DNA of 64,000 nt, taken from positions 1 through 64,000 of the forward strand of contig NZ_JAYLLH010000020.1 of assembly GCF_035818635.1 (NCBI RefSeq), in the 5' to 3' direction. The DNA comes from Mesobacterium_A hydrothermale. Lineage in GTDB: Bacteria; Pseudomonadota; Alphaproteobacteria; Rhodobacterales; Rhodobacteraceae. Position 1 is the first letter of the stretch; each line of letters opens with the position of its first letter. Of the stretch, positions 17,568-25,704 are shown in pieces. The notes beneath the pieces were generated by a model, which worked only from the letters and a program-made list of their open reading frames with translations, did not search any database and was not told the DNA's origin. A program made the translations under genes and the position numbers.

Positions 17568-18448
17568 AGCACGCCCCCGTCATGCCCGCCGTCCTTAGTC
17601 GCGTAGCGCAGGATCGTGTCCTGGCCCGGAATGTGCGGGAAGCCACGGAAATTGGCGGTGTTCGCGAACTTCGCGCCGCAGCTCTCGATCCGCTTGTCGC
17701 AGCCCGCGCGGATGGTGAAAGCGTCGCCCTCGGCGATCGCGCGCACCGGCGCCTCGAGCAGCGTCAGGATCGCGACGCCATCCGCAACTTCATGGCTCAG
17801 CACCTCGGTGCGCCGCCCCGCATTCGCGCCGCTCGTCCAGTCCAGCGTGCCGAAGGTGAACCACCCGGCCTCGAAGCCGCCGAGACCGGAGGCGGTGAAG
17901 GCCCGGTCGCGCAGGAGATCGATTACGGCGCCCGCGCCCTTGAAGGCCGGATCCTCGAGATCGACGCCGCAGCGCGCATCGCCGAGCGCCGCGTCGCAGG
18001 TCGCCTGGAATGTCCGCCCGACCGTCTGGCCCAGCACATGGGCAAGCGAGCGCACCTCGGCGACGAAGGCCAGACGCCCGCGCCGGATCTGGCCGATGGC
18101 CCCGCGACGCATCAGCACCCGCTGGCTCGTATCGGCCCAGTTCACCCGCCAGACCTCGACCTCGGCGTTGTCCCAGCGGCCGTCGAGGATGTCGGTCTCG
18201 CTGCTCCGGTCCGAGGTCAGCACGCCCTCGGCGTCCTGCGCATCGACGGACAGGTCCGAGCCCGAGCGGACCTCGGATGCCGACAGGCCGCTCTCCGGCT
18301 CGAAGTCGGTGCCATCGAAGGTCAGCGTTCGGTCATGGTCGGTGAAGCCGAAAGTGACGCCGTCTGCCCTAGTGATCCGCCAGCACCAGGTGAGCGTCGT
18401 CGTGCTCTCGTCGAGATGGGCCTGCAGGGCGGGATCAAGGGATTTCAT
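17564..18448 (-). CDS. Tail hub protein, DUF2163 (GTA g13-like), 294 aa
   Basis: This homologue of the RcGTA hub protein g13 has the DUF2163 N-terminal region (LTWCWRITRADGVTFGFTDH) and the phage_BR0599 C-terminal region, with cysteines in TCDAALGDARCGVD and AGCDKRIESCGAKF that may bind a metal or form bridges. The final GFPHIPGQD motif is typical. The gene is 4 nt from overlap with both neighbours and is separated from the other distal tail gene (DUF2460) by the inserted lysis cassette. Confidence 0.88.
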   Translation of the reverse strand: MKSLDPALQAHLDESTTTLTWCWRITRADGVTFGFTDHDRTLTFDGTDFEPESGLSASEVRSGSDLSVDAQDAEGVLTSDRSSETDILDGRWDNAEVEVWRVNWADTSQRVLMRRGAIGQIRRGRLAFVAEVRSLAHVLGQTVGRTFQATCDAALGDARCGVDLEDPAFKGAGAVIDLLRDRAFTASGLGGFEAGWFTFGTLDWTSGANAGRRTEVLSHEVADGVAILTLLEAPVRAIAEGDAFTIRAGCDKRIESCGAKFANTANFRGFPHIPGQDTILRYATKDGGHDGGVL

Positions 18449-18645
18449 CGGCAGGTTCCCGTCATTCGGTCGTCGAGATCGGCGATCCAGTCGGCCCAGT
18501 CCGGCGGAACCTCCACAACGGTCTCGGCAGCGGGCCGAGCGAGCCTGGCCTCGGTATAGGAGGCGCAGCCCGCATCACCAGCGCCCATCGTTGCGGCGCA
18601 TCCGGTCAGCAGGATCGCCAGCGCTGCGGCCATCACGAACCGCAT
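18445..18645 (-). CDS. Small lipoprotein, probable outer-membrane spanin (Rz1-like), 66 aa
   Basis: From the ATG at 18645 the protein has a lipoprotein signal with the lipobox LLTGC and a short Ala/Pro/Asp-rich mature part. Its 5' end overlaps the 3' end of the probable inner spanin gene (18575-18805) in another frame, the classic Rz/Rz1 arrangement. An upstream ATG at 18690 extends the frame but would bury the signal peptide. Confidence 0.65.
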   Translation of the reverse strand: MRFVMAAALAILLTGCAATMGAGDAGCASYTEARLARPAAETVVEVPPDWADWIADLDDRMTGTCR

Positions 18646-18805
18646 CCCGCCCGCGCTCGACGCGCTTGTTCTTGTCTTCCATGGCATCACGTTCTGCCTC
18701 CCGTTTGCCCGTGCGCTTCCCTTCCGCGCGCCCCCAAACCCGTCCGAGGACGACGCCCCCGACCGCGCCCAGAGCCGCGACCAGCCAGATAAGAAACTCA
18801 GCCAT
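18575..18805 (-). CDS. Probable inner-membrane spanin (Rz-like), 76 aa
   Basis: The ATG at 18805 begins a protein with one N-terminal membrane span (AEFLIWLVAALGAVGGVVLG) and a strongly charged, helix-forming tail (KRTGKREAERDAMEDKNKRVERGRD). This topology and the overlapping lipoprotein gene fit the i-spanin of a two-component spanin. The longer frame to 19090 is a shadow of neighbouring genes. It overlaps the 33-residue DUF3789-like gene by 8 nt. Confidence 0.62.
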   Translation of the reverse strand: MAEFLIWLVAALGAVGGVVLGRVWGRAEGKRTGKREAERDAMEDKNKRVERGRDAVRDGRSAGDPADRMRRNDGRW

Positions 18806-18899
18806 CGTCCCGCTCCCCACGTGCGGCGGCGACGCAGAGAGCCACGACGAAGACGCCAAGGCAGCCGCCCGCAACCAGCCCTGCAAGGAACTCAAGCAT
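18798..18899 (-). CDS. DUF3789-like small membrane protein, 33 aa
   Basis: This short gene starts at the ATG at 18899 and stops at the TGA at 18798-18800. It encodes one membrane span (LAGLVAGGCLGVFVVALC) followed by a charged tail (AAARGERDDG). The pattern matches the very small DUF3789 proteins found in phage lysis regions. It overlaps both neighbours by 8 nt. Confidence 0.6.
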   Translation of the reverse strand: MLEFLAGLVAGGCLGVFVVALCVAAARGERDDG

Positions 18900-19122
18900 C
18901 GCTGCGGAACCCGCGCTCGATCCGGTCGCGCAGGCCGATGAGGCCGAGCCCGAGGAACATCAGCCCCGCCGGTGAGGCATCGCCCGAGCCGGCGAGTTGC
19001 GCGACGAGGCGGGAAAGTTCCCCGAGCGGCCCGGTGGCGGGCAACGCGAGGGAGGCGATGCCGGTGAGCATGGCGAGCAGACCCGCCCACCAGGTGAGCG
19101 AGTTGGGTCGGACGTAGCGCAT
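18892..19122 (-). CDS. Small two-span membrane protein of the lysis cassette, 76 aa
   Basis: This protein has two hydrophobic segments (about 11-27 and 52-63) separated by a Gly/Ser-rich loop, and a basic tail (RDRIERGFRSD). It sits between the endolysin and the spanin-like genes, so a second holin, antiholin or pinholin role is possible. No family is recognised. Confidence 0.55.
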   Translation of the reverse strand: MRYVRPNSLTWWAGLLAMLTGIASLALPATGPLGELSRLVAQLAGSGDASPAGLMFLGLGLIGLRDRIERGFRSDA

Positions 19123-19127
19123 GGGGA

Positions 19128-19784
19128 TCAGGCCCTCCGGATCAGGGTGGAGAAGAAGGCGGCCAGCCGGGCGAGCCAGCCTTTGCGCACGTTGGGTGCA
19201 GGCTTGAGGACCGGAGGCGTCGGCGACGACCCGCGAGCCAAGGCCAGAGCCTCATCCTCGGTCAGCCGACGGACCGGTCGCGAGAAGTCCACCCGGCCCA
19301 TGCGATCCACACCCCATACCGGGATCGTTCCGGTGGGATAGCGGCCATGACGAAACAGGTCGCGTTCGGCCTCGCGTCGGGGGATGATCGAAGCGGGCTT
19401 GCGCCAGTTGAGAAACGCGTCGGCGGCTGCAGCGCGATTGCCGGCATTGAGGTGTCGGGTCAGCGCAGCCCGCGCAATCCCGCCGGTATTGTAGTGGAAG
19501 CTGACCAGCGCATCGAGTTCGTGGGGCTTGAGCGGAACCGTGACGGCGCGAAGGACGTCGGCTTCGTAGCGGGCCAGATCGGTGCGGAAGAGGTGGAATG
19601 CCTTGCGAATGGTCGCATCCAGATCCTTCGGCATGCCGCGCGGCATGGAGGACGGATCGGGCAGCCCGGCAGCCGCGGTATGGCCGACGCCGAAGGTCCA
19701 GGTGCCGGTGGAATCGCGATAGGGCCCGGGCACGATTCCCTCGTGCCGGGCAAGGGCCAGGAGGCCCCGGTCTGTCATGTGCAT
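19128..19784 (-). CDS. Endolysin, lysozyme (GH24-type), 218 aa
   Basis: This lysozyme-fold muramidase has the catalytic Glu in ARHEGIVPGPYRDSTGTWTFGVGHT (E15, with the following D and T of the E-D-T triad). The rest of the fold extends to about residue 150 (LVSFHYNTGG, NWRKPA). A C-terminal extension ends in a basic amphipathic/hydrophobic stretch (GWLARLAAFFSTLIRR) that may bind membrane. The start is the ATG at 19784 (an ATG two codons later is an alternative). It follows a 43-residue membrane protein and a holin-like gene. Confidence 0.88.
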   Translation of the reverse strand: MHMTDRGLLALARHEGIVPGPYRDSTGTWTFGVGHTAAAGLPDPSSMPRGMPKDLDATIRKAFHLFRTDLARYEADVLRAVTVPLKPHELDALVSFHYNTGGIARAALTRHLNAGNRAAAADAFLNWRKPASIIPRREAERDLFRHGRYPTGTIPVWGVDRMGRVDFSRPVRRLTEDEALALARGSSPTPPVLKPAPNVRKGWLARLAAFFSTLIRRA

Positions 19785-19788
19785 GGGG

Positions 19789-19920
19789 TTACCTCAGGAG
19801 CGAGAGGATCAGGATCAGCGCAGCGACCGCGAAGCCGATGCGCAGACGATGCGCGAAGGCATCGCGCGGGTCATCGGTCAGGCGCCGCAGGCGGCGCAGG
19901 ACACGGACGAGCTCAGTCAT
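19789..19920 (-). CDS. Small single-span membrane protein, 43 aa
   Basis: The ATG at 19920 overlaps the 3' end of the holin-like gene by 8 nt, and the TAA is at 19789-19791. The N-terminal half is basic (RVLRRLRRL) and the C-terminal half is one membrane span (IGFAVAALILILSLL). It lies between holin and endolysin genes and may be a holin partner. Confidence 0.5.
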   Translation of the reverse strand: MTELVRVLRRLRRLTDDPRDAFAHRLRIGFAVAALILILSLLR

Positions 19921-20260
19921 CGCCGCGCTCCCGCGCCTGGCGAAGGCGGGCCAGCACCAGCTCGATCACCGCCGGACCGAACACGCCCACGAGATAGGCG
20001 GCGGAACCGGCGGCGCCCCCGGCCGGGATCGCCTGCGGCGGCAGACCCAGCCAGCTGGTGATGACGGCCATCGACAGGCTGCCCATGCCGGCCGCGATCA
20101 GCCCGCCGAGCAGGATGTGGCGCAGGGCGTCGCGCAGGCGCATCTTCGTCGTCAGCGCGTTGGTCGCGCCCCCGAGCGCGCCCCAGGCGGCGAGGATCAC
20201 GGCGGTGGAGGCCGCGAGGTCGCGCAGCACGGTCGCGACGAAGCCGGTATTGTCGTTCAT
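19913..20260 (-). CDS. Holin-like membrane protein, 115 aa
   Basis: Three hydrophobic segments (about 17-33, 48-66 and 82-103) and a charged C-terminus (RLRQARERGDD) fit a class I holin. The place directly upstream of the endolysin supports this. The sequence ARHILLGG-type motif near residue 46 also occurs in phage holins. It overlaps the DUF2460 gene by 4 nt. Confidence 0.6.
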   Translation of the reverse strand: MNDNTGFVATVLRDLAASTAVILAAWGALGGATNALTTKMRLRDALRHILLGGLIAAGMGSLSMAVITSWLGLPPQAIPAGGAAGSAAYLVGVFGPAVIELVLARLRQARERGDD

Positions 20261-20883
20261 CGCCGGATCTCCAGGAGCGGGATGGAGGTGATGGAGCCGA
20301 GCCGCTCGAGATCGAGCGTCACGTCGAGCGTGTCGGTGTCGAAGCGGACCGGCACGTCGAATTCGAAGCCGGCAGTGATGGTGGTGCCGGAAGCCGGAGC
20401 GGCATCGAAGGTCACCACGCCCGTCGTCGTATCCACCGACCAGCCGCTTGCCTGTTCAACTCCGTCGATCGCAACCGTCACACTTTCGGCCACCGGCTTG
20501 GTGATGGCCCGGTTCCAGGTCTGCGTGCCCGAGGCGTAGGCCTTCACCAGCTGGAAGTCGGTGGTGGTGCCATCCCCGGTGCCGATGACCTGATCGGTCG
20601 ACGCGGGCGTCTGCGACGGCAAGCAGGACTTCCAGTCGGCCCAGTCCTTGAAGCGGAAGCCGTAAAGCCTGCCATTACGGGCCTCGAAGAACGCCACCAC
20701 CGCCGCCAGGTCGTCCGCACGGCGAATGCCATAAGCCACATCGTAGCGCCGGCGGCTGTTCGCCCAGCTGGCGTTGCGCTCCTCGTCGCCCGAGGCAAGC
20801 TCGACGATCTGCGTGCGCCGTTCCGGCCCGCCCCGCGCGCCGCTGCTGATATTGTCGGGAAACCGCACCTCGTGAAATGCCAT
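20257..20883 (-). CDS. Distal tail protein, DUF2460 (GTA g12-like), 208 aa
   Basis: The ATG at 20883 begins MAFHEVRFP-DNIS, the standard DUF2460 opening. The family blocks RYDVAYGIRRADDLAAVVAFFEARNGRLYGFRFKD and the C-terminal strand region follow. In RcGTA this protein forms the ring between tail tube and hub. The start overlaps the tape-measure stop by 1 nt. The upstream extension of the frame is antisense noise from the tape-measure gene. Confidence 0.9.
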   Translation of the reverse strand: MAFHEVRFPDNISSGARGGPERRTQIVELASGDEERNASWANSRRRYDVAYGIRRADDLAAVVAFFEARNGRLYGFRFKDWADWKSCLPSQTPASTDQVIGTGDGTTTDFQLVKAYASGTQTWNRAITKPVAESVTVAIDGVEQASGWSVDTTTGVVTFDAAPASGTTITAGFEFDVPVRFDTDTLDVTLDLERLGSITSIPLLEIRR

Positions 20884-23027
20884 TAGAGCCCCCTGCGTCC
20901 GAGCGACACGGCCCGGGCAATGTCCGCCGCGACTTGCGTGCGGGACCGCCGGAAACTCTCGGCGTCGCGGGTGTTGATGTTGATGGTGACGCCGCCACCG
21001 GCGCCGTAAGCCTGTGCCTCCTGGCGCGAGAGCACGCGTTCGCCGCGCTGCAGGATCGCAGGCACCTCGTCGGGCCGAAGACCGGCCCAACCTCCACCGT
21101 GCATCCTGGGCGCCCCAGCGAAGTCCATGGCCGGGACCATGCGCGACGGCGCCGACCCGCCAACCACACCGCCCGCGTGGAACACTCCGGCAAAGAGCCC
21201 GCCCGCGCCGCCGAGAATACCGCCGAGAGCGCCTGCGAGCGGGCCAAGGATGAACCGCCGGGCGGCGAGCCGCGCCAGATCGGCGATGAGTGAGGAAACG
21301 AGATCGCGGAAGTCGAGCTTGCCCGTCTTCACGAAGTCGGCGATGGCGTTCTCGGCCGAGGTGAAGGCCCCGACCAGCGCATTGCCGATATCCGCGCCGA
21401 TGTCGCGGGCCTTGGCGGCATAGTCCGCGAGCGTCGCGGTCACCGCCGCCCAGCCCGTTGCAGCCTGCTCCGCGCCGTCGGCGTTGGCTGCCCCGGCCGC
21501 GCGTCCTGCCTGACCCGCGGCATCCAGCGCCTCCGTCACGCGGTCGCCAGCTTCTGTCGCCTGGTCGAGCGCATCCGCACCGTCCTCGCCGCTTGCGCGC
21601 ATCGCGGCCCGGAGCGCGTCCACCGCATCTCGGACCCCATCGAAGGCGTGGGCGCGGGTATCGGCGGCGCGGGAACGCAGCGCATCGGCCTGGTGGCCGG
21701 CATTGCTCGCGGCGTGGTCGAGATCGGAGGCATAGCTCTGCGCCCCGAAGACGTCGATGCGGGCATCCGCCCCGAGCCGCTCGGAGACCGCGTTGAAGGT
21801 CGGCCCGATCTGGGCAAGGAAGTCGGCCCACTTCTGCGACAAGAAGGCCATGAGCCGCAGCCAGATGGCCTCGATGTCCGCCCGCATCGCTCGGAAATCG
21901 TCGACGAAGGACGTGATGGTGACCTTGATCCCGGCCCAGACCGCCTTCGCGACATTGCCCAAGAGTTCCAGCGCTTCGCCAAAGCCGCCGGCGCCGCGCA
22001 CCAGCCTGGTGAACTGGTAGATGAGTTCGCCCGCGCCGACGATCAGCGCACCGATGCCAGTGCGGATGAGTGCGCCGCGCAGGACGACCAGCGCAGTGGC
22101 GAGGCCACGCACGGAGAGCGCGGCGGCGGCCAGCCCGGCAACCCAGCGGCCGGCGAGGAAAGCCGCGAACGTGGCGGCATAAGTGGTCAGGCGACCGATG
22201 TTGTCGAACAAGCCAGCGATGGCCTGCCCAAGCGGGCCAGTCCGGCTCGCGAGCGTGGCCATGGCATCCGCGACCGCTTCCAGCGTAGGCGCGGCGGCAA
22301 CGGCGAGCTGATTCGACAGTCCGCGCCAGATCAGCCCGAGCCGTGAAATCGCATCGTTGGTGCGTTCGATCTGGTCGGCGTCGGCTTCCGAAATGACCAC
22401 GCCGAAGGCGCGCACATCCTCGGTCGCCTGGCGCAAGGTCGCGGTGTCGATCCGCGACATGGCGATGGAGCCTTCCTCGCCGAAGAGCTGGCCCGCGACG
22501 GCGGCACGCTCGGCGGCAGGCACGAAGTCCTCGATGGCCGCATTGATCGCGCCCACGCGTTCGTCAAGCGGCAGCGCCAGCAGGTCGGACGCAGACAGCC
22601 CCAGACGTTCCAAAGCTTGCTCGGCCGGGCCGGTTCCTGCGGCAGCCTGGCTCAGCCGTCGCGTCAGATCCTTGGTCGCCTGTTCGATGCCGGACATGGA
22701 CACGCCCGCCAGTTCCCCCGCACGTTCCAGCGCCTGGATCGAGGCAACGGTGGTGCCGAGGGACTGCGCGAGTTTGGCCTGCGCATCGACCGTCTGCAGG
22801 CCGGACCGCACCATGGCGACGCCAGCAGCGGTGGCCGCGGCAACGGCAGCCGCAGCGGCCACCCGCACCCGACGTGCGAAGCCCGCGAGGCGCGCGTTGG
22901 CTGCCTCCATCTCGCGGCTCAGACGTCCGAAACCGCGTGCGCCGGCCTCGCCGACACCTTCCAGCTCGGCGCGCACCTGCCTGCCACCGACCGCAGCAAG
23001 GCGGACGCTAACCCGTTTTTCCGCCAT
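20883..23027 (-). CDS. Tail tape measure protein, 714 aa
   Basis: This long, mostly helical Ala-rich protein has a hydrophobic central region (about 250-340), as expected of siphovirus tape measures. The first 110 residues are a coiled coil, and the last ~150 are Gly-rich with the motif VPAILQRGERVLSRQEA, typical of lambda/GTA tape-measure C-termini. Its length would set a tail of about 100 nm (inferred from the usual 1.5 angstroms per residue). It overlaps the frameshifted chaperone gene by 20 nt. Confidence 0.9.
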   Translation of the reverse strand: MAEKRVSVRLAAVGGRQVRAELEGVGEAGARGFGRLSREMEAANARLAGFARRVRVAAAAAVAAATAAGVAMVRSGLQTVDAQAKLAQSLGTTVASIQALERAGELAGVSMSGIEQATKDLTRRLSQAAAGTGPAEQALERLGLSASDLLALPLDERVGAINAAIEDFVPAAERAAVAGQLFGEEGSIAMSRIDTATLRQATEDVRAFGVVISEADADQIERTNDAISRLGLIWRGLSNQLAVAAAPTLEAVADAMATLASRTGPLGQAIAGLFDNIGRLTTYAATFAAFLAGRWVAGLAAAALSVRGLATALVVLRGALIRTGIGALIVGAGELIYQFTRLVRGAGGFGEALELLGNVAKAVWAGIKVTITSFVDDFRAMRADIEAIWLRLMAFLSQKWADFLAQIGPTFNAVSERLGADARIDVFGAQSYASDLDHAASNAGHQADALRSRAADTRAHAFDGVRDAVDALRAAMRASGEDGADALDQATEAGDRVTEALDAAGQAGRAAGAANADGAEQAATGWAAVTATLADYAAKARDIGADIGNALVGAFTSAENAIADFVKTGKLDFRDLVSSLIADLARLAARRFILGPLAGALGGILGGAGGLFAGVFHAGGVVGGSAPSRMVPAMDFAGAPRMHGGGWAGLRPDEVPAILQRGERVLSRQEAQAYGAGGGVTININTRDAESFRRSRTQVAADIARAVSLGRRGL

Positions 23028-23346
23028 CGGATTGTTCCATCTGTTCGTTGAGCTTGGCGACCATCACCGCTTCGATGATCGGCAACAGTTCGGCCGTGGC
23101 GGCGGACGGCAATCCGAGAGCGTCGCCAAGCGCCAGCGCGGCCGCCATGTCCCAGCCGACGACGGCGCCGGGCAGCACGCGCAGCTGGCCGCCAAGACGG
23201 CCGACCAGGTCCCAGACATGCCAGCCTTCATGCGTCAGCGGCCGGTTCAGGCGCGCCGGGCAGTCCGGGCACGGCCCTTTGCATCCCTCGCAGTATCGCT
23301 CGCCCCCGCCGAAGGACCATTCGGCGAGAGCGCGGAGGCGTTTTTT
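23008..23346 (-). CDS. T-like extension of the tail chaperone, made by -1 frameshift
   Basis: This is the -1 frame read after the slippery site at 23340-23346. It adds about 112 residues to the shorter chaperone, starting RLRALAEWSFGGGERY. The region has four cysteines in YCEGCKGPCPDCPAR, likely a zinc knuckle, and then a helical tail ending just inside the tape-measure gene. This matches lambda G/GT, where the T part recruits tail-tube subunits to the tape measure. No ribosome site precedes an ATG in this frame. Confidence 0.8.
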   Translation of the reverse strand, partial: KKRLRALAEWSFGGGERYCEGCKGPCPDCPARLNRPLTHEGWHVWDLVGRLGGQLRVLPGAVVGWDMAAALALGDALGLPSAATAELLPIIEAVMVAKLNEQMEQSDGGKTG

Positions 23347-23684
23347 TCCTGCTCCAGCAGCAGACCTTTCGAGACGTAGGCGAGCTGGAACTTCTCGAAG
23401 ATCGGCCAGATGTCGAGAAGAGCGTCGATGGCCTCGGGGCTCGGCTCGATGGGGTTGCCGTAGGCATCGCCGATCCCGTCCCATTCGAGCACCGCGCGCC
23501 GCGCCAGCGCCTTGGCGAAGGCCACCGCGCGTTCCTCGTCGGAAGCCCCTTCAGGGACGGCCTCCACGGCCGGATCGCCACGCGTTGCCACCATCAGCGC
23601 GGTGGTCAGCGGGCGCAGTTGCACACGGACACCGGGTGCCAGTTCGTGCCAGCGCGGTTCATTGGAAAGATCGAGGGTCAGCAT
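23247..23684 (-). CDS. Tail assembly chaperone (G-like), 145 aa
   Basis: This is the short product of the tail chaperone gene. It begins at the ATG at 23684 with AGGAA upstream; a TTG at 23690 is less likely. The N-terminal strand region (LTLDLSNEPRWHELAPGVRVQLRPL) and acidic helical middle are typical of the family. The heptamer A AAA AAC at 23340-23346 lies in frame (GAA AAA AAC), and a -1 slip there joins this frame to the one ending at 23008. It lies just before the tape-measure gene, as in lambda. Confidence 0.85.
   Translation of the reverse strand: MLTLDLSNEPRWHELAPGVRVQLRPLTTALMVATRGDPAVEAVPEGASDEERAVAFAKALARRAVLEWDGIGDAYGNPIEPSPEAIDALLDIWPIFEKFQLAYVSKGLLLEQEKNASALSPNGPSAGASDTARDAKGRARTARRA
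23340..23346 (-). promoter_or_regulatory. Slippery heptamer A AAA AAC for -1 frameshifting
   Basis: The zero-frame codons are GAA AAA AAC, which give the exact X XXY YYZ heptamer. After slipping, the -1 frame stays open for about 340 nt to the start of the tape-measure gene. Confidence 0.85.
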
Positions 23685-23779
23685 TGGCAATTCCTTCTAT
23701 TCGTTTTCAGCAAGAAACGGGTCGCCCGGTCAGGATGGGCTTCGTAGGCTGAAGATTGGTGCCGGAAGGAGAACAAGTT

Positions 23780-24253
23780 ATGGCTATACGTTTCGATGCG
23801 ATCCCGACGGAACAGGTTCGCGCCTTGCAGAGCGGCGGCCTCGACGCGAATGGTCAGGTGCCAGAGCGGCGGATTTCGGACGGCGTCGGGGTCCCGTGCA
23901 GACATTGTTTGAAACTAGTGCCGAAAGGCGAGTTCTATCTCGTTCTCGCCTACAGGCCTTTCGCGATGATCCATCCCTACGCTGAAGTGGGCCCGATCTT
24001 TCTCTGCGCAAAGGAATGTGTTTCGGGGTCAGTCGAAGCCAAGCTGCCCGATTTTCTGGTTTCCGATAGCTACATTCTGCGCGGCTACGATACGGATGAA
24101 CGGATCGTCTATGGCACAGGTCGTGTCACCCCGACCGTGGAAATCACCTCCTACTGCAAAGCTCTGCTCAGGCGTCCGGAAATCGACTTCGTTCATATTC
24201 GGTCCGCTTCGAACAATTGCTTCCACGTTCGTGTGGAGCGATCCATTCAATAA
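23780..24253 (+). CDS. DUF1203 protein, 157 aa, inserted on the opposite strand
   Basis: The ATG at 23780 has GAAGGAG about 9 nt upstream; an in-frame start at 23756 lies upstream of that site. The sequence shows DUF1203 features: paired cysteines in PCRHCLKLVPKGE, the block YLVLAYRPFAMIHPYAEVGPIFLC, and a later IHIRSASNNCFHVRVER-type end (read here as FVHIRSASNNCFHVRV). The biochemical role of the family is unknown. It lies on the plus strand between two minus-strand tail genes and looks less GC-rich than they are, so it is a probable moron (late insertion with its own expression). Confidence 0.75.
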   Translation: MAIRFDAIPTEQVRALQSGGLDANGQVPERRISDGVGVPCRHCLKLVPKGEFYLVLAYRPFAMIHPYAEVGPIFLCAKECVSGSVEAKLPDFLVSDSYILRGYDTDERIVYGTGRVTPTVEITSYCKALLRRPEIDFVHIRSASNNCFHVRVERSIQ

Positions 24254-25185
24254 CTGCTCACCTGGTTCTTGAGGACGACCGTGCACATCTGCCCGGCCAC
24301 GGAATCATAGGCCGCCTGCCAGTCGAAGCTGGCCTGGATGCCCTGCGGTCCCTGGATTTCCACCCGTGGGCGCGGGAGGTAGACCGCGTGTGCGGTGATG
24401 GTCAGGCTGACATTGGCCGAGATCACCCAGGAGAACTCGAGGCTGGCCGCCGTGCCGTTCAGCGCCTGGTCCATCAGCGTGGTGTCGGCAAAGCGCACGT
24501 CGATCTTGCCGGTGAGCGCGGCTATCGAGGGATCGGCCCCATCGATGCGCCCGTCGTTGCGGATGGTCTCGATGCGCTCGACGTTGTTGGCGTAGGTCAG
24601 GTCCGCCGAGACGATGTTGCCGAGCGCCGCGCCGTTCCGCTTGATCGCCCCGTTGAAGTGGCCGAAGCGCTGCAGGGCGTAGGCCGTGGGCGTGCCCGCT
24701 GCCGTGGCGGTTGCGACGCTTTCACCCTGCGCCACCAGCTTCACATCTGCCGTCAGCAGGCCGGATCGCTGCATGGCAATGCTCAACTGATCGAGCACGC
24801 AGCCCGTGTAAATGGCAAAGCGCGGGATCTCGGGCATCGCCACCTCGATCGCCATGCTGGGGAGGCTCCACGAGCCGGACTTGAAGGTGTGGGTCTTGTT
24901 GGTGGTGCCAGTGGTCGTCGGTGCGCCAAACGCCGCCTTCAGCCAGAAGCCAAAGGCTTCGGCGTCGAGCGGCACGGTGATGTCGCCGTCGGCCGTCACC
25001 GCGTCCTTGATCGGGGCCAGCGGATCGCGGCCATAGCCGAGAAGCTCGGAGGCCAGCAGCGGCTGCTCGGCCCCGAGCGAAGCGCTGGCGAAGGGCATCT
25101 GCATGAAGCCCGAGGCCGGCGCGGTGCCATAGGTCGTCTCGAACGCGGCCGCGAGCTGCGACCGCGCCCCTTGGGCGCGTGCCAT
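24247..25185 (-). CDS. Major tail tube protein, 312 aa
   Basis: The start MARAQGARSQLAAAFETTYGTAP is typical of the siphophage tail-tube family (tail tube protein/TTP-like). The beta-rich body, the central TGC and GSW segments and the place between tail terminator and tail chaperone genes agree. It would form the hexameric rings of the tail tube. The stop overlaps the end of the plus-strand DUF1203 gene by 7 nt. Confidence 0.82.
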   Translation of the reverse strand: MARAQGARSQLAAAFETTYGTAPASGFMQMPFASASLGAEQPLLASELLGYGRDPLAPIKDAVTADGDITVPLDAEAFGFWLKAAFGAPTTTGTTNKTHTFKSGSWSLPSMAIEVAMPEIPRFAIYTGCVLDQLSIAMQRSGLLTADVKLVAQGESVATATAAGTPTAYALQRFGHFNGAIKRNGAALGNIVSADLTYANNVERIETIRNDGRIDGADPSIAALTGKIDVRFADTTLMDQALNGTAASLEFSWVISANVSLTITAHAVYLPRPRVEIQGPQGIQASFDWQAAYDSVAGQMCTVVLKNQVSSY

Positions 25186-25209
25186 GGTGTTCTCCTAAGG
25201 TTGTTGCGG

Positions 25210-25629
25210 TCAGACCAGCGGGTCGGCCGTGGAATAGTGCAGCACCACCGGGATGACGGCGGCCTTCAGGCTGGCCGCGCCCTCGACTGGCAGATCGACC
25301 GGCCGCGGCGCTTCCGCCTCGACCCAGTCGCAGAGACCGCCCAGCGTTCGGTCAGTTGCGAGCGTCGCGCCGATGCTGGCGGTCAGCGTGTCGAAGGCAC
25401 CATCACGGTCGGAGCCCTGCACCACAGCCTCGATCTCGGCGCGGTGTTGCCAGTGATACCGCAGCGGCGACAGTGTCACCTCCGGCTCCCCGGGCTCGCC
25501 ATCGCGTAGGATCAGCAGGCCCCCGGCCGGCACCCGCTCGGGCAGCACCTCGCCCCGAAGGACGGTGGCAGGCAGCGCCGAGAGTCGCGCATGAAGCGCA
25601 GCGAGGATGGTTTCGCGAGGGGTGGGCAT
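25210..25629 (-). CDS. Probable tail terminator/completion protein, 139 aa
   Basis: The protein is a small alpha/beta protein opening with a helix (TPRETILAALHARLSAL), a pattern seen in lambda gpU-like tail terminators. It sits immediately before the tail tube gene, where such proteins are encoded. The assignment is by position and size more than by motif. Confidence 0.6.
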   Translation of the reverse strand: MPTPRETILAALHARLSALPATVLRGEVLPERVPAGGLLILRDGEPGEPEVTLSPLRYHWQHRAEIEAVVQGSDRDGAFDTLTASIGATLATDRTLGGLCDWVEAEAPRPVDLPVEGAASLKAAVIPVVLHYSTADPLV

Positions 25630-25653
25630 TTTCGACCGTTTCTCGAGCCGTTA

Positions 25654-25682
25654 TTGCAAAATTAGTGCCTTGAGGCTATATA
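25654..25682 (+). promoter_or_regulatory. Promoter of the toxin-antitoxin pair at 25.7 kb
   Basis: TTGCAA (25654-25659), a 17-nt spacer and TATATA (25677-25682) make a near-consensus sigma-70 promoter 22 nt upstream of the toxin ATG. It gives the pair expression independent of the antisense late operon. Confidence 0.65.
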
Positions 25683-25704
25683 GCTTCCAAGACATGAGGA
25701 TCGA

